Position numbers and translations under genes: made by a program
DNA from: an uncultured Bacilli bacterium
GTDB taxonomy: Bacteria > Bacillota_I > Bacilli_A > RF39 > UBA660
Direction of reading: 5' to 3'
DNA length: 5,845 nucleotides
Assembly (NCBI GenBank): GCA_944363655.1
Contig: CALVUU010000108.1
Coordinates: 1 to 5,845 of the forward strand
In this document: positions 1 to 5,628 of the stretch, piece by piece
Numbering within the stretch: the stretch's first letter is position 1
Layout of the letters: each line of letters starts with the position of its first letter
The notes under the pieces: generated by a model
The model's input: the letters and a program-made list of their open reading frames with translations, nothing else
Database searches by the model: none
Told to the model about the DNA's origin: nothing

Positions 1-61
1 TAATGGTCAAACAGTAAGAATGAGCGCTAGAGAATTAAGAACATTAAATAAAGCAGCATAA
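1..61 (+). CDS. rpmB: Ribosomal protein L28, C-terminal fragment (5' end outside window)
   Basis: The frame starting at base 2 reads NGQTVRMSARELRTLNKAA and stops at TAA (59-61). The Ser-Ala-Arg-x-Leu-Arg core, preceded by a Gly-x-x-x-Arg strand and followed by a short basic tail, matches the end of bacterial L28 proteins (compare the VSARALRSGK ending in Bacillus-type L28). L28 is a small protein of the large ribosomal subunit, about 60 residues long, so roughly the last third is visible. It is convergent with the large gene to its right and has its own terminator overlapping the stop codon. The call rests on only 19 residues. A different small basic protein cannot be excluded, but the ribosome-related neighbourhood agrees. 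Confidence 0.68.
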   Translation, partial: NGQTVRMSARELRTLNKAA

Positions 62-82
62 TACCTAAATAGGTATTTTTTT
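60..82 (+). terminator. Intrinsic terminator of the rpmB-like gene
   Basis: A perfect 7-bp stem (AATACCT at 60-66, AGGTATT at 71-77) closes an AAAT loop and runs directly into a T run (76-82). The left arm includes the last two bases of the stop codon, so termination follows translation immediately. Confidence 0.85.
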
Positions 83-94
83 ATTATATAACTA

Positions 95-126
95 AAAAAA
101 ATATTGAAATTAATCAATATTTTTTT
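95..126. terminator. Bidirectional terminator between convergent genes
   Basis: Arms 95-107 and 114-126 are perfectly complementary over 13 bp around the loop AATTAA. The non-A/T core is TATTGA/TCAATA, flanked by A and T runs. Read on the minus strand, the T run at 101-94 terminates the 1009-codon gene, whose stop codon (125-127) overlaps the hairpin. Read on the plus strand, the T run at 120-126 gives backup termination for the rpmB-like gene. Confidence 0.82.
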
Positions 127-3100
127 AATATCTACAAGCATCAAAATTAGCTGTATCATTATAATTACGATATTTATCAGCAACACATGATCCAGGTTCA
201 TTTTTAGCCCCTGTTATATTAATAATATAAGATAAATAATCACTTATACAATATCTACCAGTTTCACTTCCATTATTACATTTGTAATCATAGTTTTTAC
301 CATCTAAGCTTCCTGTATAATCTGCATAACTATTAACACTATTATATCTTCTTATTTCTTTTATAATTGAAGGTGTTAATATAAATGTATACATAGGATC
401 TCCTGAATATATTTCATAATCACTAACACCACGATTGTTATTAATATATAATTTTACAGTATTATTATTATAACTACAATTTCCATCAAAACTACACCAA
501 TTAGATCCTGTATTCCTTTTACTTCCATCAATATCAGGAAATGGATCAATTAAATCAATAGTTCTATAAACAACTCGTATATCTCCAGGTCCTCCATTCG
601 GATTATTCGGATTATTCGGATTATTTGGATTATTTGGATCTGGAATTAAATCTGAATAAACTGTAAATTCACATTGCCATTTTCCATATTTACCACTTTC
701 AGCAGTACTTAAAATAGTATCAATATCTGTTGTTGTTTGACCAGCTTTTAAATGTCCAAGATTAGAATAAGTCAAATCTAAATTACCTCTTCCATGCATA
801 GAGCCATATAATCCATCAGGAATAGAATATGAAACTGGAAAATTAGATTCTCCAACGTCATAATAATTTGTCGTAAAGTTTGAATTAGTATAATTAGGTA
901 ACTCAAATCTATGAATTGATAAATTATTTGATTTTAAAACATATCTAAAAATATCAGCATTTAATGAAAAAACAGTTATAGCAGTTCTAGTCTTCTCTAC
1001 AAATCTTTTGTTACCATTTGCATCAGTTCCTGAACAATTAAGCATACTGACAGGCGTAGAAGGACAAGATGTACCACTACAACCTTTTATTTGATTAACT
1101 TCTTGATGAATACAATTAGAACTATCAGTCATTGAATAATTAGTAGATGTATCCAATTTACCAGAATATGTATAATTTTTACCATCACTGTATGTAATAG
1201 TAGCTTCTGGACTAGTATTGTAAATAGAGTTTTCATCCCAAGTATAACATTTTTTCATAGCTTGAACTAACCCTTCAGCATAAGATATTGCACTATTATA
1301 TTGAGCTAGTGCTCCTGCGACATTTGCAGTAGGTTTATTATTTCCACACCAGTTTTCAGAATTTCCACTATAATACTTTCCATTAACAGTATATCCAGAC
1401 CAACTAACCGAATATTTAGGTATTTTTGTATCATCAGCAGCCCCTGGTACACATTCATATCTAACAATTGGAGGATTTTCTTTACATGTTTTAAGCTCCT
1501 CGCCTTTAAGTCCATAACAAGTAGAGTAAACTGGTCTTTCAGCTGTACAACACGTTACGTTCGTAGTATTATTAACACAACCGCAATCACCAATTTGTTT
1601 TACATTATTGGCCAGTGCATATTCCCTATTTTCTTCAATTCGCCAATTAGCATAAGATTTTATTATATTGTTATTAGCTGTTTTTAAATCACTTGTAAAT
1701 TTACTCCAATTAACAGATTTAGTTTTACATGTTCGGCCACCTGTAGCTTCACTATATCCCCACATAAACCTACTACCAGCTTCAACTGTAATATCACCGC
1801 TTGCAAAATTAGTAGTAAGTGTTTCAATACAATAAACTTCACAATACTGACTTCCTAAACTAGGTTCATAATATGTTAAGGCTGAATTTTTATTAGATTC
1901 TTTGTGAGGATCATTAAAATAATAACCTTTATCATTAAACACACAATTATTCCAATATTCTTCACTTATCTCTCCTTGAGCTGAGTCAAGATATTCTATA
2001 CTATCACCATTAATACAAGTTCCAACATTATATTTTGGTGTACAATTATATTTACCACCTGGCGTAGGTTGAGTTGGTGTATTATCACCTAATGGTATAC
2101 CACTTATCCATAATACCCCAATTCCAATACCAGCATTGCTGGTTACTTCATCATTATTAAAAGATGCTTCATTGGTATTACAAACAGAATTAAAACGACC
2201 ACTATTTATACTAATGGCGCCTCCAAAATAACTAGTAGAACTAAAATATCCTTTAATTTTTGTTGCACCTAATTGTTCCATTTGTTGTGGAAAAACACCA
2301 GATAAATAAACAGAACAAGGTAAAGTAAAATTAGTTATCGAATTTAAATCACACAACGCAGTTTTTCCATTACAGCCAGAAGTAAATCCTCCTCCATCTT
2401 TTTGGCTAGCAATTTGTGCTAATTCATATGGAGTTCCAATATATGTATCTCCATTAATTAAAACATTAGTTATTGGTTCCCAAGTTATAAATAAATTATA
2501 TAAATTTTCATCTACAGTATCAGATTTTATGTAATAATTTCCCAATGTTACATGTACATTTTCTAAAATTGTATTAAAAAATTTCGCAAGAACTTTTGAA
2601 TATTCTTCATCACTTAATGAAGAACTTGGTTTTGAATTTAAATTATCAAATAAACTACCTAATTTTTTATTTTGAATGGCACTTCTATAGTTAATATTAA
2701 AATTATAAGTTTTTCCATTATATTCAACAGTAGAATAATCTTCTAGCAAAGCTATATTAGATCGTATAGCTAATCCATTTTGCCATGATAGCTTACAATT
2801 CCCGCTCATATAAGACACTTTATTACCACAAATATAACTAGAATTACTTGCAATATATGTTTTACTATCGCTTACACTCCATGCATCAGTTAAATTATCT
2901 ACAATCATATAATCATTGGTATAAACATTTTCCCCATTAGCCTTAACAAATCCTATTCTTATCCCTAATATATTATTTAAATATTTGGTTGTAGCATTAG
3001 CAGGAGCAGGCTTTGACGTGTGAACACCAATACCAGTATTAGCATCTTTTCCTGTAGAATATACAGCATCTTCAGGTGGATCTTCACTATAAACATAGAC

Positions 3101-3154
3101 TATTGGTATAAATAAACATAATATAATTGAAATTATTAATACTATTTTCTTCAT
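125..3154 (-). CDS. Large secreted cysteine-rich protein of unknown function (1009 aa)
   Basis: I do not recognise a named family. Residues 1-23 form a classic signal peptide: Lys2-Lys3, a hydrophobic core, and a plausible signal peptidase I site after Val-Tyr-Ser. Cys13 lies inside the core and lacks a lipobox, so this is not a lipoprotein. The mature part has about 32 cysteines. Two low-complexity linkers divide it: a Thr/Pro stretch near residues 355-368 and an Asn-Asn-Pro repeat near 839-853. Between them is a Cys-dense block near 524-568 with CxC, CC and then Cys at about 10-residue intervals, suggesting a small disulfide-stabilised module. After the second linker is a C-terminal region (about 855-1009) starting with an RTIDLIDPFPDIDG motif. 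Asn, Ser, Thr and Tyr are abundant. There is no C-terminal LPXTG, transmembrane anchor or obvious wall-binding repeat, so it is either released or held by partners. The start is supported by AGGTGAT five bases upstream and by a dedicated promoter. Exported adhesin or structural surface protein is the best guess; the function is unknown. Confidence 0.88.
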   Translation of the reverse strand: MKKIVLIISIILCLFIPIVYVYSEDPPEDAVYSTGKDANTGIGVHTSKPAPANATTKYLNNILGIRIGFVKANGENVYTNDYMIVDNLTDAWSVSDSKTYIASNSSYICGNKVSYMSGNCKLSWQNGLAIRSNIALLEDYSTVEYNGKTYNFNINYRSAIQNKKLGSLFDNLNSKPSSSLSDEEYSKVLAKFFNTILENVHVTLGNYYIKSDTVDENLYNLFITWEPITNVLINGDTYIGTPYELAQIASQKDGGGFTSGCNGKTALCDLNSITNFTLPCSVYLSGVFPQQMEQLGATKIKGYFSSTSYFGGAISINSGRFNSVCNTNEASFNNDEVTSNAGIGIGVLWISGIPLGDNTPTQPTPGGKYNCTPKYNVGTCINGDSIEYLDSAQGEISEEYWNNCVFNDKGYYFNDPHKESNKNSALTYYEPSLGSQYCEVYCIETLTTNFASGDITVEAGSRFMWGYSEATGGRTCKTKSVNWSKFTSDLKTANNNIIKSYANWRIEENREYALANNVKQIGDCGCVNNTTNVTCCTAERPVYSTCYGLKGEELKTCKENPPIVRYECVPGAADDTKIPKYSVSWSGYTVNGKYYSGNSENWCGNNKPTANVAGALAQYNSAISYAEGLVQAMKKCYTWDENSIYNTSPEATITYSDGKNYTYSGKLDTSTNYSMTDSSNCIHQEVNQIKGCSGTSCPSTPVSMLNCSGTDANGNKRFVEKTRTAITVFSLNADIFRYVLKSNNLSIHRFELPNYTNSNFTTNYYDVGESNFPVSYSIPDGLYGSMHGRGNLDLTYSNLGHLKAGQTTTDIDTILSTAESGKYGKWQCEFTVYSDLIPDPNNPNNPNNPNNPNGGPGDIRVVYRTIDLIDPFPDIDGSKRNTGSNWCSFDGNCSYNNNTVKLYINNNRGVSDYEIYSGDPMYTFILTPSIIKEIRRYNSVNSYADYTGSLDGKNYDYKCNNGSETGRYCISDYLSYIINITGAKNEPGSCVADKYRNYNDTANFDACRY
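596..639 (-). repeat. In-frame 9-bp tandem repeat encoding an Asn-Asn-Pro linker
   Basis: Four complete 9-base units (601-636) plus partial units on both sides encode repeating Asn-Asn-Pro at about residues 839-853 of the large exported protein, followed by Gly-Gly-Pro-Gly. The two units nearest the N-terminus use CCA for Pro and the others use CCG. The unit length is a multiple of three, so copy-number change would alter linker length without a frameshift. It most likely acts as a flexible spacer between the central and C-terminal regions. Confidence 0.85.
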
Positions 3155-3159
3155 AAATC

Positions 3160-3166
3160 ATCACCT
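3160..3166 (-). promoter_or_regulatory. Ribosome binding site of the large exported protein
   Basis: AGGTGAT on the minus strand matches the 3' part of the consensus Shine-Dalgarno sequence. It ends five bases before the ATG at 3154-3152 and fixes that start. Confidence 0.8.
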
Positions 3167-3178
3167 ATCATTAAATTA

Positions 3179-3207
3179 ATTATACAGTATTTTTTAAAAA
3201 AAGTAAA
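3179..3207 (-). promoter_or_regulatory. Sigma-A-type promoter of the large exported protein
   Basis: On the minus strand there is a perfect TATAAT (3184-3179) and a TTTACT -35 element (3207-3202; four of six consensus positions) separated by exactly 17 bp of T-then-A tract. The predicted start near 3172 leaves a leader of under 20 nt containing just the ribosome binding site. The -35 element lies within the T-rich tail of the upstream operon's terminator. Confidence 0.72.
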
Positions 3208-3237
3208 TAAAAAAGTACTATCTTCTTCTAGTACTTT
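3205..3237 (-). terminator. Terminator of the SpoU-rimM-trmD operon
   Basis: A perfect 9-bp stem (AAAGTACTA at 3212-3220, TAGTACTTT at 3229-3237) encloses an 8-nt loop. On the minus strand it is followed by a T-rich tract (TTTTTTATTT, 3214-3205). The hairpin is built from the last codons and the TAG stop of the 142-residue gene, so operon end and coding end coincide. Confidence 0.8.
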
Positions 3238-3646
3238 CGTAAACTTCTTCTTTTTCATCTAAAAGATTATTTTTTAATTCTCTTTCAATAACATTTATTT
3301 TTTTATTTAATAAAGCCATATATTTTTCATCTAAATAAATAGAATACTTTTCTTTAATTACTTTTTTATATCTAGCTAAATCATCTAAAGCAATTCTAGT
3401 ATCATCATCTGAGGAATCATCTAAATTATCTATAATTATTTTTAAATAAAAATCTAATCTATTTTTTATTTTTCTTTTGATTATTTTTTCTATTAAGGAT
3501 GGTTTAATAATAATCATTTCATTTACTCTAACACCCTCATAAGGATAATTATTTTTAGGACTAAATTTATAACCATTTGCTTTATCACAATTAACAAAAA
3601 CAACTTCTCCATTATAATTTTTTTTAGATATAAAATATTGTTTCAT
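3218..3646 (-). CDS. Uncharacterised 142-aa protein, last gene of the rimM-trmD operon
   Basis: No named family is recognised. The product is soluble: there is no signal peptide or transmembrane segment. Residues 1-40 look like a beta-rich part with alternating hydrophobic residues (GEVVFVNC, residues 13-20). A helix-rich stretch follows (about 45-75) with many Lys and Ile, then an acidic patch DDSSDDD (76-82), two more charged helices (85-130) and a basic Arg-Arg-Arg end. The start is taken at the ATG at 3646, one base after the trmD stop, because the GGGGG ribosome-binding sequence lies nine bases upstream of it. The ATG at 3655 would overlap trmD by 8 nt and has that G run directly against it. 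Tight coupling to trmD suggests co-translation and perhaps a link to RNA or ribosome metabolism, but that rests on position alone. The gene occupies the place where rplS usually follows trmD, yet it does not resemble L19. Confidence 0.83.
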   Translation of the reverse strand: MKQYFISKKNYNGEVVFVNCDKANGYKFSPKNNYPYEGVRVNEMIIIKPSLIEKIIKRKIKNRLDFYLKIIIDNLDDSSDDDTRIALDDLARYKKVIKEKYSIYLDEKYMALLNKKINVIERELKNNLLDEKEEVYESTRRR

Positions 3647-3647
3647 A

Positions 3648-4316
3648 TTAATCATCCCCCAACAAATCTGGTCTACGTTCTTTAGTTCTCTTTAAACTTT
3701 GTTCATAGCGCCATTTTCTAATATTTTCATGATGTCCTGATAATAAGACATCTGGTACCTTCATACCATTATAATCTGCTGGTCTAGTATAAACAGGATA
3801 ATCTAATAAGTTATTATTAAACGAGTCATTTAAATGAGAATTAGTATCTATTACACCATCAATTAATCTTACTACACTATCAGTTATTACCATACTAGCT
3901 AATTCGCCACCTGTTAAAATAAAATCACCGATTGAAAGTTCTAAATCACATAATGATCTTATTCTTTCATCAAATCCTTCATAATGACCACATATAATAA
4001 TTAAATGTTTTTTATAACTTAATTCATAAGCTTTTTTTTGATTGTATTTAATTCCTTGTGGTGTCATCAATATCACATATGAATCATCGGTTTTTAAATC
4101 ATTAACAGCATCAAATATTGGTTGTGGCATTAAAACCATACCTTCGCCACCACCAAAAGGATAATCATCAACTTTTTTATGAGTATCTTTTGAATAATCT
4201 CTTATATTATGAATGTTTATTATAACTTTATTATCAGTAATAGCCCTTTTAATAATTGATTCAGTTAAAAAATTATCAAACATTTTAGGAAACAATGTTA
4301 AAATATCAATTTTCAT
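3648..4316 (-). CDS. trmD: tRNA (guanine-37-N1)-methyltransferase TrmD
   Basis: TrmD uses S-adenosylmethionine to form m1G37 next to the anticodon, preventing +1 frameshifting. It is a cytoplasmic homodimeric SPOUT enzyme with a deep trefoil knot. All family hallmarks are visible in the 222 residues: KIDILTLFP at the N-terminus, YPFGGGEGM at 52-60, TPQG at 85-88, [11 protein letters not shown] at 109-119 and [11 protein letters not shown] at 128-138 (the knot and cofactor site). Also present are Arg150 and Asp164 (in NDSF), which by position match the catalytic Arg/Asp pair known in the family, [10 protein letters not shown] at 170-179, and SGHH at 193-196. It is slightly shorter than the usual 230-250 residues but complete at both ends. 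The start overlaps the end of rimM by 11 nt and is preceded by AAGGA at a spacing of 7, so the two are translationally coupled. Confidence 0.98.
   Translation of the reverse strand: MKIDILTLFPKMFDNFLTESIIKRAITDNKVIINIHNIRDYSKDTHKKVDDYPFGGGEGMVLMPQPIFDAVNDLKTDDSYVILMTPQGIKYNQKKAYELSYKKHLIIICGHYEGFDERIRSLCDLELSIGDFILTGGELASMVITDSVVRLIDGVIDTNSHLNDSFNNNLLDYPVYTRPADYNGMKVPDVLLSGHHENIRKWRYEQSLKRTKERRPDLLGDD
3651..3660 (-). promoter_or_regulatory. Ribosome binding site deciding the start of the 142-aa gene
   Basis: GGGGGATGAT lies inside the last codons of trmD. The G run is nine bases from the ATG at 3646 but directly abuts the alternative ATG at 3655, favouring the downstream start. Confidence 0.6.
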
Positions 4317-4791
4317 CTAATAATCCTTCTATTACATTAATGCTTAATATTTTTTTATCTAAATCAATATTTTTAATAAATTCATCTACAAAAGGTATTA
4401 AATAATTTTTACTTCTATTTTTAACTACTAATATTTCCTGCTTATTTTTAATTATACTAGTTACTTTTCCAATTAATTTATCATCATCATAAACTTTCAA
4501 TCCTATTATATCTTCATCAACATATCCATCAATAACTAATTCTTCTCTTTTAACAAAGACTTCATCACCTTTAAAAATAATTGCATCGTTTATATTATCA
4601 ATGCCATTAAATTTAACCATATCATAATTTTTATGTTTTCGATAGCTATCTATTATAACTTTTTGCTTTCTTTTACCTAAATAAAGTTTATTACCTTCAA
4701 AAAAAACTTTATCTTTATACTTAAAATCAGATACAATTCTTAATTCACCCTTAATTCCATGTGTATTTACTATTTCACCAACATAAACCAT
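4306..4791 (-). CDS. rimM: 16S rRNA processing / 30S maturation factor RimM
   Basis: RimM binds ribosomal protein S19 and assists assembly of the 30S head and processing of 16S rRNA. The 161 residues are near the family's usual length of about 165-175. The N-terminal RimM domain opens with [15 protein letters not shown] (4-18), the most diagnostic motif. The C-terminal PRC-barrel domain runs from about residue 93 and includes [13 protein letters not shown] (131-143) and the closing IEGLLDEN. The start is supported by AGGGA about six bases upstream. It lies 8 nt after the SpoU methyltransferase stop and ends inside trmD, so the three genes are co-transcribed. It ends in TGA, which argues that UGA is a stop codon in this organism. 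Confidence 0.97.
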   Translation of the reverse strand: MVYVGEIVNTHGIKGELRIVSDFKYKDKVFFEGNKLYLGKRKQKVIIDSYRKHKNYDMVKFNGIDNINDAIIFKGDEVFVKREELVIDGYVDEDIIGLKVYDDDKLIGKVTSIIKNKQEILVVKNRSKNYLIPFVDEFIKNIDLDKKILSINVIEGLLDEN

Positions 4792-4799
4792 AAAAATCC

Positions 4800-5525
4800 C
4801 TACTTATCTAATTCATATAAAATAATACTATTCGCTACACCTACATTTAAACTTTCACATTTATCATTCATATCAATATATATAAATTCATCACAAAATT
4901 CACTACTTAATTCACTGATGCCATTTCCTTCATTGCCCATTATTATAACAAATTTAGAAACTTTTTCAAGAGTTTTTAAACTTTTCCCATGAGTTACTTT
5001 TGTTCCATATATCTTATATCCATCACTTTTTAATTTTGGACCAAATTCATTAATATCAGATATAACTATATTCAAATGAAATATCAATCCTTGAGTTGCT
5101 CTAATAACTTTAGAATTATATAAATCAACACAATCTCTACTTAAAATTAACGTATCAATATTAAAAGCAACACAACTTCTAATAATTGTACCTAAATTAC
5201 CTGGATCTTGAATACAATCTAAATAAACTATTCGTTCTCCCTTAATAACTCCTTCTTTTTTATTACAAATTCCTATTACATTAGTAGGAGTTTCTAATTC
5301 ACTTAAATAGTTTTTAACATTATTCGTCATATAGTATGTCATTACATCTAATGGTAGTAATTCATTTTCTTCTAATAACATTTCTTTTAAATATCCTGTT
5401 TTATATGCTTCTAAAACCAAATGCTTTCCTTCAACCAAAAACATATTTTTTTTATCACGATATTTTTTATTATGTAATTTTTTTAAATCTTTAATTTTGT
5501 TATTATCAATAGAACTATATAACAT
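4800..5525 (-). CDS. SpoU/TrmH-family RNA 2'-O-ribose methyltransferase
   Basis: This is a SAM-dependent SPOUT enzyme that methylates a ribose 2'-OH in rRNA or tRNA. The 241 residues contain an N-terminal substrate-binding domain (about 1-90, with FLVEGKHLVLEA at 29-40) and the SpoU catalytic domain. Motif 1 is DPGNLGTIIRS (107-117, including Asn110 and Arg116). Motif 2 is IMGNEGNGIS (195-204). Motif 3 is ESLNVGVANSIILYE (224-238). The architecture matches the RlmB-like group that includes Bacillus YsgA, a 23S rRNA Gm methyltransferase; the exact target base cannot be told from sequence. The start at 5525 is chosen because AAGGTGAT lies four bases upstream. A more upstream in-frame ATG (5561) would add 12 residues lying inside a hairpin and lacks a ribosome binding site. 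It is the first gene of the operon, upstream of rimM, where rpsP is often found. Confidence 0.95.
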   Translation of the reverse strand: MLYSSIDNNKIKDLKKLHNKKYRDKKNMFLVEGKHLVLEAYKTGYLKEMLLEENELLPLDVMTYYMTNNVKNYLSELETPTNVIGICNKKEGVIKGERIVYLDCIQDPGNLGTIIRSCVAFNIDTLILSRDCVDLYNSKVIRATQGLIFHLNIVISDINEFGPKLKSDGYKIYGTKVTHGKSLKTLEKVSKFVIIMGNEGNGISELSSEFCDEFIYIDMNDKCESLNVGVANSIILYELDK

Positions 5526-5529
5526 AATA

Positions 5530-5537
5530 ATCACCTT
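5530..5537 (-). promoter_or_regulatory. Ribosome binding site deciding the SpoU-methyltransferase start
   Basis: AAGGTGAT on the minus strand, four bases from the ATG at 5525, selects this start over the ATG at 5561. It resembles the AGGTGAT site of the large exported protein. Confidence 0.78.
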
Positions 5538-5550
5538 AATAATAATATCA

Positions 5551-5587
5551 AAAATAAGCAAAAAAGTAAATTATTTTTGCTTATTTT
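5551..5587 (-). terminator. AT-rich hairpin between the partial exported-type gene and the operon
   Basis: Arms 5551-5564 and 5574-5587 pair perfectly over 14 bp (AAAATAAGCAAAAA and its complement) around a 9-nt loop. The T-ending arm is followed on the minus strand by one more T and then G. It begins 41 nt after the stop of the right-hand gene, as expected for that gene's terminator. Because it lies 25 nt before the SpoU start, and a TATAAT sits upstream at 5603-5598 without a clear -35, it could instead form in the leader of the operon. Confidence 0.6.
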
Positions 5588-5597
5588 AAAACAACTT

Positions 5598-5603
5598 ATT
5601 ATA
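5598..5603 (-). promoter_or_regulatory. Possible -10 box for the SpoU-rimM-trmD operon
   Basis: A perfect TATAAT on the minus strand lies in the only gap where an operon promoter could sit upstream of the hairpin. I find no convincing -35 element at 16-18 bp, and such a box is expected often by chance in DNA this AT-rich. Confidence 0.25.
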
Positions 5604-5628
5604 TATTTGTTAGTAAAATATTATATTT

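Noticed and set aside
7..201. 64-codon minus-strand open frame across the gene end
   Set aside because: It lies over the two terminators and the last codons of the large gene in another frame. It has no ribosome binding site and its composition merely reflects AT-rich DNA.
596..639. CRISPR-like array
   Set aside because: The units are 9 bp, directly adjacent with no spacers, and in frame within a coding sequence.
1306..1515. 69-codon minus-strand open frame inside the large exported protein gene
   Set aside because: It is fully embedded in a well-supported gene in a different frame and has no family features.
3116..3118. Cys13 of the large exported protein as a lipoprotein cysteine
   Set aside because: The preceding residues Ile-Ile-Leu do not fit a lipobox, and the cysteine lies in the middle of the hydrophobic core.
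4306..4308. Use of the mycoplasma genetic code (UGA as Trp)
   Set aside because: rimM ends at TGA exactly where the RimM family ends, and Trp codons in TrmD and the exported proteins are TGG.
4759..4992. 77-codon plus-strand open frame
   Set aside because: It is antisense to the SpoU methyltransferase and the start of rimM, both of which have clear motifs.
5523..5561. Upstream start for the SpoU methyltransferase adding 12 residues
   Set aside because: The extra codons fall in a hairpin and the spacer, and no ribosome binding site precedes 5561. The ATG at 5525 has AAGGTGAT four bases upstream.
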